A DNA stretch of 64,000 nucleotides from Mycolicibacter terrae (GTDB taxonomy: Bacteria > Actinomycetota > Actinomycetes > Mycobacteriales > Mycobacteriaceae). The stretch spans positions 1,178,001 through 1,242,000 of the forward strand of contig NZ_AP022564.1 of assembly GCF_010727125.1 (NCBI RefSeq), given 5' to 3'. The position numbers and the translations under genes were made by a program. Positions 42,134 to 51,696 of this stretch are shown in pieces; positions within the stretch are counted from its first letter, which is position 1, and each line of letters opens with the position of its first letter. Under the pieces are notes generated by a model that did no database searches, was not told the origin of the DNA, and saw nothing but the letters and a program-made list of their open reading frames with translations.

Positions 42134-42829
42134 ATGAATTCGGTTCCCTCGGCCGACCCGGTGACGGAGGCTTCGCAGCCGCGGCTGTCCGCCGATCATC
42201 CCGGTGTCAACGAGCTTTTCGCTCTGCTCGCCTACGGCGAGGTGGCGGCGTTCTACCGGCTCACCGACGAGGCGCGCATGGCGCCCGACCTGCGCGGGCG
42301 GATCTCGATGGCGGCCATGGCCGCCGCCGAGATGGGCCACTTCGAGTTGTTGCGCGAGGCCCTGGAGAGCCGCGGCGTCGACGTGGTGGCGGAGATGTCG
42401 AAGTATGCCACCGCTCTGGACAACTATCACCGGCTGACGATGCCCAGCACCTGGCTGGAGGCGCTGGTCAAGACCTACGTCGGTGACGCGATGGCCGCCG
42501 ACTTCTACCTGGCGATCGCCGACGGTCTGCCCGACGAGGCGGCCGACGTAGTGCGCGCGGTGCTCGCAGAGACCAAGCACTCCCAGTTCGTCGTCGGCGA
42601 GGTGCGCAGCGCGGTCACCTCCAGTGCCAAACAACGCAGCCGGCTGGCGCTGTGGTCGCGGCGGTTGCTCGGCGAGGCGATCACCCAGGCGCAGTACGTG
42701 CTGGCCGACCACGACGAACTGGTCGACCTGGTGGTCTCCGGCGCGGCCGGGCTGACCCATCTGGCCGGGTTCTTCGACAGGATCCAGCGCACCCATGACG
42801 AGCGCATGCGCGAGCTCGGCCTGGCCTAG
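42134..42829 (+). CDS. ferritin-like fold protein (MiaE-like)
   Basis: 231 residues from ATG 42134, the length I recall for Rv3210c. The helices carry spaced acidic and His residues (LLAYGEVAAFYRLTDEAR, AAAEMGHFELLREAL, ETKHSQFVVGEVR) consistent with a di-iron ferritin-like bundle. A tRNA-hydroxylase-like role has been proposed for the family. It is divergent from rhlE. The 230 bases after it hold no gene I trust; in M. tuberculosis a small membrane gene lies there. Confidence 0.82.
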   Translation: MNSVPSADPVTEASQPRLSADHPGVNELFALLAYGEVAAFYRLTDEARMAPDLRGRISMAAMAAAEMGHFELLREALESRGVDVVAEMSKYATALDNYHRLTMPSTWLEALVKTYVGDAMAADFYLAIADGLPDEAADVVRAVLAETKHSQFVVGEVRSAVTSSAKQRSRLALWSRRLLGEAITQAQYVLADHDELVDLVVSGAAGLTHLAGFFDRIQRTHDERMRELGLA

Positions 42830-43063
42830 CGGGTGAACAGCCCGCCCGCCCATCGCCGCAGCGGCACCCTTGTGCCGGCCATCCGAAATCTCCATAGGGG
42901 CGTGCGGGACTGCGCATTCCGCGTTCCCACCGGCGGCATGGCCGGCATTGAAGTACCCCGCTGCACTCGAGTTATCGCCGAGGGCGAACGGCCGGTGCGT
43001 CCCAATCCTCTGACCGTCCACTAGCCTGCTTACATCGCCCAACGCGAAATGAAAGGGGCCGGC

Positions 43064-44078
<1,015 letters not shown>

Positions 44079-44196
44079 TCACTTCCGCCAGCGACATCCA
44101 CCAACGCGGTGTCGATCGGATTCGCCACGGCCCGGACCGGCCCGTCAGGGCGCGGCGAAGAGTCGCAGCTCGCAGTGGTTGTGTCATTCTGGGACG

Positions 44197-45234
44197 GTGA
44201 CCTACGACCCGGGGCAACACGGCGGCGGTCGAGCCCCGGTGCTTCGGGATCGTTTCCGCGAACCCCTGCGCGCGCAACGTGACCCGCTGGCCGCCGGCGC
44301 CGGGCGGTTGCGGTCCGACCGCGACGTCCATCGACAGTGGCGTAGGCAGAGCTGGCTGGGCAGGTTCGTGTCCACCTACGGCTGGCGCGCCTACGCGCTG
44401 CCGGTGCTGATGGTGCTCACCGTGGTGGTGGTGTATCAGACCGTGACCGGCACCGGGGTGCGCGCCCCGGACTCCAACGAGCCGGTCCAGGGCCCGCCGA
44501 CGATCGGATCGGCCGGTACGTCGATCATCGGCGCGCCACCGCGCGGCCTCACCGAATTCGACGTCAACCTGCCGACCGGCGTGTTGCCCGACGGTGGGCC
44601 GTTCACCGAGGCCGGTCACATGGCCTGGCACATCGTGCCGGGCACCCAACCGGTGTTCGGCCGGGGCACCGAGAAGGTGTTCGCCTACACCATCGAGGTG
44701 GAGAACGGCATCGACACCACCGCCTTCGGCGGCGACGACGCCTTCGCCCGGATGGTCGACCAGACCCTGCGCAACCCCAAGGGGTGGACGCACACACCGC
44801 AGATCGGGTTCGTCCGGGTGGACGCGACCAGCGGCCCGATAACCCCTGATTTTCGGATCTCGTTGACCTCGCCGATGACGGTCCGGGAGGGCTGCGGCTA
44901 CGAGATCCCACTCGAAGCGTCCTGCTACAACCCGTCCTACGGGGCGAGGTCGGAACCGCGGGTGTTCATCAACGAGGCCCGCTGGGTTCGCGGCGCCGTG
45001 CCCTTCCAGGGCGACATCGGCTCCTACCGGCAATACCTGATCAACCACGAGGTCGGTCACGCCCTCGGCTATCAGCACCACGAGCCGTGCGAGAAGCAGG
45101 ACGCCCTGGCGCCGGTGATGATGCAGCAGACGTTCGGCATCTCCAACGACGACGCGGCGAAGTTCGACCCGGACTGGGTCAAGCCCGACGGCAAGACCTG
45201 CCGGTTCAACCCGTGGCCCGCTCCGATTCCCTGA
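44197..45234 (+). CDS. DUF3152 membrane-anchored zinc metalloprotease
   Basis: 345 residues from GTG 44197 (VTYDPGQHGGG). A cytoplasmic basic N-terminus leads to a membrane helix at about 63-82 (ALPVLMVLTVVVVYQT). The extracellular domain carries a metzincin-type zinc motif NHEVGHALGYQH with His284, Glu285, His288 and His294. Two further Cys pairs are likely disulfides. It corresponds to Rv3207c, and it lies 89 bases before moeZ. Confidence 0.88.
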   Translation: MTYDPGQHGGGRAPVLRDRFREPLRAQRDPLAAGAGRLRSDRDVHRQWRRQSWLGRFVSTYGWRAYALPVLMVLTVVVVYQTVTGTGVRAPDSNEPVQGPPTIGSAGTSIIGAPPRGLTEFDVNLPTGVLPDGGPFTEAGHMAWHIVPGTQPVFGRGTEKVFAYTIEVENGIDTTAFGGDDAFARMVDQTLRNPKGWTHTPQIGFVRVDATSGPITPDFRISLTSPMTVREGCGYEIPLEASCYNPSYGARSEPRVFINEARWVRGAVPFQGDIGSYRQYLINHEVGHALGYQHHEPCEKQDALAPVMMQQTFGISNDDAAKFDPDWVKPDGKTCRFNPWPAPIP

Positions 45235-45323
45235 AATCCGGCTCGGGAAGCGTCGCGGGCCGTTTGTCGTTGACCCCATCAGCTGCTGTGATGATGGTGG
45301 ATGCGATTTGAGGAGAGCTGTCG

Positions 45324-46502
45324 GTGTCGAATTCGCTGCCGCCGCTGGTAGAGCCGGCCGGCGAGCTGACCAAGGATGAAGTAACGCGCTACAGCCGCCA
45401 CCTGATCATCCCGGACGTCGGCGTGCAGGGACAGCAGCGGCTCAAGAACGCCCGAGTGCTGGTGATCGGGGCCGGCGGGCTGGGCGCGCCGACGCTGCTG
45501 TACCTGGCGGCCGCCGGCGTCGGCACCCTCGGGATCGTCGACTTCGACGTCGTCGACGAATCCAACCTGCAGCGCCAGGTCATTCACGGCGTCGCCGATG
45601 TCGGCCGGTCCAAAGCCGAAAGCGCCCGCGACTCGATCAAGGCGATCAACCCGCTGGTCCGGGTGCAGCTGCACCAGCTCCGACTTGCGCCGGACAATGC
45701 CGTCGAGCTGTTCTCCTCCTACGACCTGATCCTGGACGGCACCGACAATTTCGCCACCCGCTACCTGGTCAACGACGCCGCGGTGCTGGCGCACCGGCCC
45801 TACGTGTGGGGGTCGATCTTCCGTTTCGAGGGCCAGATCTCGGTGTTCTGGGAGGACGCGCCGAATGGCCGGGGCCTGAACTATCGGGACCTGTACCCCG
45901 AACCGCCGCCGCCGGGGACGGTGCCGTCCTGCGCGGAGGGCGGTGTGCTGGGGGTGCTGTGCGCATCCGTCGGGTCGGTGATGGGCACCGAGGCGATCAA
46001 GCTGATCACCGGGATCGGCGAGTCGCTGCTGGGCCGGCTGATGATCTACGACGCCCTGGAGATGAGCTACCGCACCATCGCGATCCGCAAGGACCCCTCC
46101 ACGCCCAAGATCACCGAGCTGATGGACTACGAGGCGTTCTGCGGGCTGGTCTCCGACGAGGCGGCCGAGGCGGCCGACGGCTCCACCATCACGCCGGCCG
46201 AGCTGCGCGAGCTGCTGGACTCGGGGCGGCCGCTGGCGCTGATCGATGTGCGCGAACCGGCGGAATGGGAGATCAACCGGATCGAGGGGGCCCGGCTGGT
46301 ACCGCAGTCGACGATCAACACCGGCGAGGGGCTGGCGGCCCTGCCGCAGGACCGGATGTCGGTGCTGTACTGCAAGACCGGCATCCGTTCGGCGGAGGCC
46401 CTGGCGACGCTGAAGAAGGCCGGTTTCGCCAATGCGGTCCATCTGCAGGGTGGAATTGTGGCGTGGGCCAAGCAGATGCAACCCGACATGGTGATGTACT
46501 GA
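45324..46502 (+). CDS. moeZ: adenylyltransferase/sulfurtransferase MoeZ
   Basis: 392 residues from GTG 45324, the known MoeZ length. The E1-like domain (about 1-270) has RYSRHLIIPDVGVQGQQRL, VIGAGGLGAPTLLYLAAAGV and DGTDNFATRYLVND. The rhodanese domain (about 290-390) has IDVREPAEWEINRI and the active-site Cys350 in YCKTGIRSAEAL. It activates sulfur-carrier proteins for molybdopterin, CysO-type cysteine and thiamin-linked synthesis. It corresponds to Rv3206c. Confidence 0.95.
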   Translation: MSNSLPPLVEPAGELTKDEVTRYSRHLIIPDVGVQGQQRLKNARVLVIGAGGLGAPTLLYLAAAGVGTLGIVDFDVVDESNLQRQVIHGVADVGRSKAESARDSIKAINPLVRVQLHQLRLAPDNAVELFSSYDLILDGTDNFATRYLVNDAAVLAHRPYVWGSIFRFEGQISVFWEDAPNGRGLNYRDLYPEPPPPGTVPSCAEGGVLGVLCASVGSVMGTEAIKLITGIGESLLGRLMIYDALEMSYRTIAIRKDPSTPKITELMDYEAFCGLVSDEAAEAADGSTITPAELRELLDSGRPLALIDVREPAEWEINRIEGARLVPQSTINTGEGLAALPQDRMSVLYCKTGIRSAEALATLKKAGFANAVHLQGGIVAWAKQMQPDMVMY

Positions 46503-46550
46503 CCGGCGGTTCAGCGAGGCACGCTTGTGATCACCGCTTAGGCTGACCGT

Positions 46551-47405
46551 GTGACTGTCGAGCCGCCGCCTGAACACGTGCTGGCGACGTTCGGCCTTCG
46601 CGGTGTTGCACCCACCCCACTGGATGCCGGCTGGGAGGACGGCTGGAAGTGCGGGGAAGTGGTGGTGTCGATGGTCGCCGACCACGCCAGGGCGGCATGG
46701 TCGGCGAAGGTGCGCGAGACGCTGTTCGCCGACGGCATTCGGCTGGCCCGGCCGGTGCGCTCCACCGACGGACGCTATGTGGTGTCGGGCTGGCGGGCCG
46801 ACACCTTCGTGGCCGGCAGCCCGGAGCCCCGCCACGACGAGGTGGTCTCCGCGGCGGTGCGGCTGCATGAGGCTACCTCCAAGCTGGAACGGCCCCGTTT
46901 CCTCACCCAGGCGCCGGTGGCGCCGTGGGCCGACGTCGATGTGTTCATCGCCGCAGACCGGGCCGCCTGGGAGGAAAGACCGTTCGCCTCACTGCAGGCC
47001 GGTGCCCGGCTGGCCCCGGGATCGGTGGACGGTCAGCGGTCGATCGACTTGATCAATCAGCTCGCCACCTTGCGCAAACCCACCAAGAGTTCCAGCCAGT
47101 TGGTGCACGGCGACCTCTACGGCACGGTGCTGTTCTCCGGCGCCGCGGCGCCCGGCATCACCGACATCACGCCGTACTGGCGCCCGGCGTCCTGGGCCGC
47201 CGGAGTGGTGGTGGTGGACGCCCTGTCGTGGGGTGACGCCGACGACGGGCTCATCGAACGCTGGGAGTCGATGCCTGAATGGCCCCAGATGCTGTTGCGC
47301 GCGTTGATGTTCCGGCTCGCGGTGCACGCCCTGCACCCGCGGTCGACGGCCGAGGCGTTCCCCGGGCTGGCGCGCACCGCGGCCCTGGTTCGCCTGGTGC
47401 TCTAG
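46551..47405 (+). CDS. TIGR02569 family, aminoglycoside-phosphotransferase-like protein
   Basis: 284 residues from GTG 46551 (VTVEPPPEHVLATFGLRG). SSQLVHGDLYGTVLF is the catalytic-loop HGD of the kinase-like fold, and ITDITPYWRPASWAAGVVVV fits the metal-binding strand, though the loop Asn is replaced by Thr. It is an actinobacterial family of unknown substrate (Rv3205c position). The 48 bases before it contain GGCGGTTCAGCGAGGC, also seen in the adnB repeat. Confidence 0.8.
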   Translation: MTVEPPPEHVLATFGLRGVAPTPLDAGWEDGWKCGEVVVSMVADHARAAWSAKVRETLFADGIRLARPVRSTDGRYVVSGWRADTFVAGSPEPRHDEVVSAAVRLHEATSKLERPRFLTQAPVAPWADVDVFIAADRAAWEERPFASLQAGARLAPGSVDGQRSIDLINQLATLRKPTKSSSQLVHGDLYGTVLFSGAAAPGITDITPYWRPASWAAGVVVVDALSWGDADDGLIERWESMPEWPQMLLRALMFRLAVHALHPRSTAEAFPGLARTAALVRLVL

Positions 47406-47407
47406 CG

Positions 47408-47704
47408 TCAGAACCGGTGACGTGCGGTGCGCAGATCCACCCGGCCGTCGACGGCCAGAACCCCTTCGGCGCGAAGCCGTTCCAGTTGTTCGGTGTGCAG
47501 GTGCGCCGCCGGCCGCCCGGACGCCCTGATCACCCGGTGCCACGGCAGGTCCGAGCCGTCGATCCGCAAGATCCATCCGACGATGCGGGGGCTGGAAAGC
47601 CCTGCCGCGGAGGCGATGTCACCGTAGGTGGCGACCCGGCCGGCGGGGATCCCGAGGATCAGCGCGCGTACCCGCTCGACCTGCTCGTCGGTGACCGTTG
47701 CCAC
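47408..47704 (-). CDS. alkyltransferase-like DNA-binding protein (ATL)
   Basis: 98 residues from GTG 47704. The fold is that of O6-alkylguanine transferase C-domains (GRVATYGDIASAAGLSSPRI, GWILRIDGSDLPWHRVIRAS). The methyl-accepting PCHRV Cys is replaced by Trp55 (PWHRV), which is diagnostic of ATL proteins that flag alkylated guanine for excision repair. It starts 10 bases after lipV on the same strand. Confidence 0.93.
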   Translation of the reverse strand: MATVTDEQVERVRALILGIPAGRVATYGDIASAAGLSSPRIVGWILRIDGSDLPWHRVIRASGRPAAHLHTEQLERLRAEGVLAVDGRVDLRTARHRF

Positions 47705-47714
47705 GGTTGAGCTC

Positions 47715-48503
47715 CTAGCTCCGGGCCAGCTGGGCGCGGATCGCGGCCGCCACCTCGGCGGGCCGGGCATGGCCGACCATGTGATTGCAATCCAGGTCCA
47801 CCAGATGGAGATTGGTGCCGAGCCGTTCCCGCAGGGCGCCGATCAGGGCGTCGCCGACATACGGGGGCGAGGTGCGGGTGGCCCGCACCAGCGTCGTCGG
47901 CGTGGCGCCGGGCAGCACCGCCTGACGCGCCAGCTCGCTCCAGTACGACATCATCGCCGGCACGCTGATTCGCCAGCCGAAGCGCCCGTCGGGCAGTGCC
48001 ACCAGGTGCTCGTCGAGTTCAGTGTCGAGCAGTGCGGGATCCACGTCGGACCAGGCGCCGTTCTCCTTCTCGGCGCGCGCTTCCGCCGGGTCGGGGTAGT
48101 CCGGTGAGGCCAGCATCGCCGCGGCGATCTCGGCCATCCACTCACCGTCGAGCCCGATCGCCGGGTCGAGCAGCACCAGGGCGTCGACCAGGTCGGGGCG
48201 TGCCGCGGCCAGATGCAGCGCCACCGCCCCGCCGAAGGAATGCCCGACGACCGTGACGGGGCCGTCGGCGGAGCGCTCGAGCAGAGCGGCCAGCGCCGCC
48301 ACGTTGGCATCGATGGTCCACGGTGCCGCCCACGACGAGTATCCGTGACCGATCAGATCCGGTGCGGCGAGGGAGATCTCGGGCAGATGCCCGGCGAGGT
48401 CCCGCCATCGCCCGCCGTGGCCGGTCAGGCCGTGCACCGCCAACAGCCGGATCGGGCCGTGCGGGCCGTAGCGGTGCACATGCAGATGATGATCGGAATT
48501 CAC
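47715..48503 (-). CDS. lipV: alpha/beta-hydrolase (LipV-like)
   Basis: 262 residues from GTG 48503 (VNSDHHLHVHRYGPHGPI). The nucleophile elbow is VVGHSFGGAVAL, the oxyanion region LLAVHGLTGHGGRWRDLA, and the catalytic His lies in NHMVGHARPAEV. It is an esterase or lipase of unknown substrate, in the place of Rv3203. It is divergent from adnA by about 50 bases. Confidence 0.85.
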   Translation of the reverse strand: MNSDHHLHVHRYGPHGPIRLLAVHGLTGHGGRWRDLAGHLPEISLAAPDLIGHGYSSWAAPWTIDANVAALAALLERSADGPVTVVGHSFGGAVALHLAAARPDLVDALVLLDPAIGLDGEWMAEIAAAMLASPDYPDPAEARAEKENGAWSDVDPALLDTELDEHLVALPDGRFGWRISVPAMMSYWSELARQAVLPGATPTTLVRATRTSPPYVGDALIGALRERLGTNLHLVDLDCNHMVGHARPAEVAAAIRAQLARS

Positions 48504-48552
48504 CCGTCGATGGTGCCAGTCGCGGCCGGGATTGTCAGAGGGCAGTGCTGTC

Positions 48553-51500
48553 ATGGGTGCCATGACGCAGCACCAGGGGTCGAGCGCCGCCGAGGCCGCG
48601 GCGGCGCTGGACCCGCGCGCGCGGGGGGTGCTGCGGGTGCGGGGCGGCCCGGGGACCGGCAAGACCAGCCTGCTGGTCGAGGCGGCCGCGGCCCACGTCG
48701 CCGCCGGGGCCGATGCGAATTCGCTGCTGCTGTTGACCGGATCGGGCCGGCTGCCGGCGGCGGCCCGCGGGTCGCTGACCGCGACGGTGCTGGCGGCGGG
48801 CGGCCCCACTTCGGCCCGGGCGGTCAGGGAACCGCTGGTTCGCACCGTGCACGGCTACGCCTTCGGGGTGCTCCAGCGTGCGGCGCGGCGGGCCGAGGCC
48901 GCCCCGCCACGGCTGGTGACCGGGGCCGAGCAGGACAGCGTCATCCGCGAACTACTCGCCGGCGACGGCGCCCGGGCCTGGCCGCCGTCGTTGCACGCGG
49001 CGCTGGCCACCGACGGCTTCGCCACCGAACTGCGGGACCTGATGGCACGCTGCGCCGAACGCGGCGTCGACCCGGCCGAGCTGGTCCGGCTGGGTAAGCG
49101 GTGCCGCCGCCCGGAGTGGGCCGCCGCGGGCCGCTTCGCCCGGCAGTACGAACAGGTGATGCTGCTTCGTGCTGCGGTCGGTACCGCCGCACCCCAGGCG
49201 ACCACGCCGGCGCTGGGCGCTGCGGAACTGGTCGGGGCCGCGTTGGAGGCCTTCGCGGCCGACCGCGACCTGCTGGTCGAGGAACGCAGTCGGATCCGGC
49301 TGCTACTGGTCGACGACGCCCAGCAACTCGACCCGCAGGCGGCCCGGCTGGTGCGGGTGCTCGCCGCCGGCGTGCAACGCACCGTCATCGCCGGAGACCC
49401 CGATCAGGCGGTGTTCGGGTTCCGCGGAGCCGAGCCCGCCGCTCTGCTGGCCGACGAGACCGGTGCCACTGCCACCCCGGCACTGACTTTGACGGCATCA
49501 CACCGGTGCGCCCCGGCGGTGGCCCATGCCATCAGTGCCATCGCCGCACGACTGCCCGGGCCCGGCACCGGCCGCCGTCTCACCGGCAGCGGGGCGGACG
49601 ACGGTTCGGTCACGGTGCGTGCCGCGGCCTCCGGTCATGCCGAGGCGGCGTCGATCGCCGACACGCTGCGGCGCGCCCACCTGGTCGATGGGGTGCCCTG
49701 GTCGCAGATGGCGGTGATCGTCCGCTCGGTGCCACGGGCGGCGGCTCGGTTGCCCCGCACCCTGGCCGCCGCCGGCATTCCGGTGACGCTGCCCGCCCCG
49801 GGTGGCCTGCTGGCCGAGCAGCCGGCGGTCGCCGCCCTGCTGACCGTGTTGGACTGCGCCGTCGAGGGAGTGGACGGCCTTCGGGCGCTGGCGCTGCTCA
49901 CCGGCCCGATCGGGCGGATGGATCCGGTCTCGCTGCGGCAGCTGCAGCGCATCCTGCGCCGCGGCGGCGCGGCCCGCCCGGAAACCGACGCCGGCGACCG
50001 GCTGGCGGCGCTGCTGTCCGGCGGCTCCGGCGAGCTGCCGGCCGTACACGCCCGCCCGCTGCGCAGGGTGCGCGCGGTGCTGCAGGCCGCGGCCCGCAGC
50101 CACGCCGACGGCCGGGACCCGCACTACACGCTGTGGCAGGCCTGGAACCGGTCCGGTCTGCAGCAGCGCTGGTTGTCCGCGGCGGAGCGCGGCGGTCCGG
50201 CCGGCGCCCAGGCCGGTCGGGATCTGGACGCGGTGACCGCGCTGTTCGATCTCGCCGAGCAGTACGCGGCGCGCACCGCCGGAGCCACCCTGACCGGGCT
50301 CGTCGAACATGTCAGCGCCATGCAACTGGTGATGCCCCGCGCCGAGCCTGCCGTGGGCGTAGAGGCGGTCGGTGTGCTCAGCGCGCATGCCGCCCTCGGA
50401 AGGGAGTGGGAGCTGGTCGTCATCGCCGGTGTGCAGGAAGGTCTGTGGCCCAACACCGTTCCGCGCGGCGGCGTGTTGGGAACCCAGCGGCTGCTGGACA
50501 CCCTGCACGGCCTCGGTGACGATGTCTCGGCCCGGGCGCCGGTGCTGGCCGAGGAGCGGCGGCTGCTGGTGGCCGCGATGGGCCGGGCCCGTCGCCGGTT
50601 GATGATCACCGCTGTCGACGGGGAGGCGGACGCCGGCGGCGCCGAGGTGCAGATCCCGTCGGAGTTCTTCACCGAACTCGCGGCCTGCGCCACATCCGAC
50701 GGCGACCGGGCGCCGGCGCCACCGGTGGTGGCCCCGCCGGTACTGTCGGCAGCCGGGCTCGTCGGGCGCCTGCGGGCCGTGGTGTGCGCCCCGGCCGGAA
50801 CGGTTACCGACTCCGAACGTGACGATGCCGCAACGCAATTGGCTCGCTTGGCACGTGCGGGTGTGCCCGGGGCCGACCCGGCCGGCTGGCATGGCACGGC
50901 TCCGGTGAGCACCGAGGAGCCGCTGCGGCCCGCCGATGACGGGCAGCTCGTCACGCTGTCGCCCTCGGCGCTGCAGAGCCTGCTGGACTGCCCGCTGCGC
51001 TGGCTGGCCGAACGGCATGGCGGAACCGACGGCCGGGACCTGCGCTCGACGATCGGGTCGGTGATGCACGCCCTGGTCGCCGAATCGGCCGGCACCGCAG
51101 AAGAACTGCTGGCCGAGTTGGACCGGGCCTGGCGGCAACTGCCGTTCGAGTCGCCGTGGTACTCGGCCAACGAGCATGACCGGCACCGCGCCATGATCGA
51201 GGCGTTCCTGGCGTGGCGGGCGCAGACCCGCGACCAGCTCACCGAGGTCGGCACCGAAGTCGCCTTCGACGGGGTGATCCCGGCCGGGGACGGGGTGCGG
51301 CTACGCGGCCGGATCGACCGGATCGAACGTGACGCCGCCGGGCGGCTGGTGGTCGTCGACGTCAAGACCGCGAAGAGCCCGGTCAGCAAGGACGACGCGC
51401 AGCAGCACGCGCAACTGGCCGTGTACCAGCTGGCGGTGCAAGCCGGTCTCCTCGGACCCGACGAACAGCCCGGCGGCGCCCGGTTGGTCTACCCGGCCAA

Positions 51501-51696
51501 ACCCGGAACCGGCGGCGCAGCCGAGCGCGAACAGGATCCGCTGACCACCGAAACCGGGGGCCAGTGGCGGGAGCGGATCGCGCAGGCGGCCGCGGCCACC
51601 GCCGGACCGGTCTTCACCGCCCGCGTCAACGACGGTTGCCGGCACTGCCCGATCCGGCCGATCTGCCCGGCCCACACCGGCGGGAGCGGCGCATGA
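48553..51696 (+). CDS. adnA: AdnA, motor-nuclease subunit of the AdnAB end-resection complex
   Basis: About 1047 residues; ATG 48553 is used, but ATG 48562 and TTG 48532 are in frame. A UvrD-like motor has Walker A RGGPGTGKTSLLVE, LLVDDAQQLDP and VIAGDPDQAVFGFRG. The C-terminal RecB-type nuclease has VVVDVKTAKSPVSKDDAQQH, with the Cys of an Fe-S cluster split between LLDCPLRW and DGCRHCPIRPICPAH. With AdnB it unwinds and resects double-strand ends. ATGA overlaps adnB. Confidence 0.93.
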   Translation: MGAMTQHQGSSAAEAAAALDPRARGVLRVRGGPGTGKTSLLVEAAAAHVAAGADANSLLLLTGSGRLPAAARGSLTATVLAAGGPTSARAVREPLVRTVHGYAFGVLQRAARRAEAAPPRLVTGAEQDSVIRELLAGDGARAWPPSLHAALATDGFATELRDLMARCAERGVDPAELVRLGKRCRRPEWAAAGRFARQYEQVMLLRAAVGTAAPQATTPALGAAELVGAALEAFAADRDLLVEERSRIRLLLVDDAQQLDPQAARLVRVLAAGVQRTVIAGDPDQAVFGFRGAEPAALLADETGATATPALTLTASHRCAPAVAHAISAIAARLPGPGTGRRLTGSGADDGSVTVRAAASGHAEAASIADTLRRAHLVDGVPWSQMAVIVRSVPRAAARLPRTLAAAGIPVTLPAPGGLLAEQPAVAALLTVLDCAVEGVDGLRALALLTGPIGRMDPVSLRQLQRILRRGGAARPETDAGDRLAALLSGGSGELPAVHARPLRRVRAVLQAAARSHADGRDPHYTLWQAWNRSGLQQRWLSAAERGGPAGAQAGRDLDAVTALFDLAEQYAARTAGATLTGLVEHVSAMQLVMPRAEPAVGVEAVGVLSAHAALGREWELVVIAGVQEGLWPNTVPRGGVLGTQRLLDTLHGLGDDVSARAPVLAEERRLLVAAMGRARRRLMITAVDGEADAGGAEVQIPSEFFTELAACATSDGDRAPAPPVVAPPVLSAAGLVGRLRAVVCAPAGTVTDSERDDAATQLARLARAGVPGADPAGWHGTAPVSTEEPLRPADDGQLVTLSPSALQSLLDCPLRWLAERHGGTDGRDLRSTIGSVMHALVAESAGTAEELLAELDRAWRQLPFESPWYSANEHDRHRAMIEAFLAWRAQTRDQLTEVGTEVAFDGVIPAGDGVRLRGRIDRIERDAAGRLVVVDVKTAKSPVSKDDAQQHAQLAVYQLAVQAGLLGPDEQPGGARLVYPAKPGTGGAAEREQDPLTTETGGQWRERIAQAAAATAGPVFTARVNDGCRHCPIRPICPAHTGGSGA

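Noticed and set aside
42833..43024. 63-residue ORF between the ferritin-like and TB9.4 genes
   Set aside because: No ribosome site, no recognisable sequence, composition like noncoding DNA.
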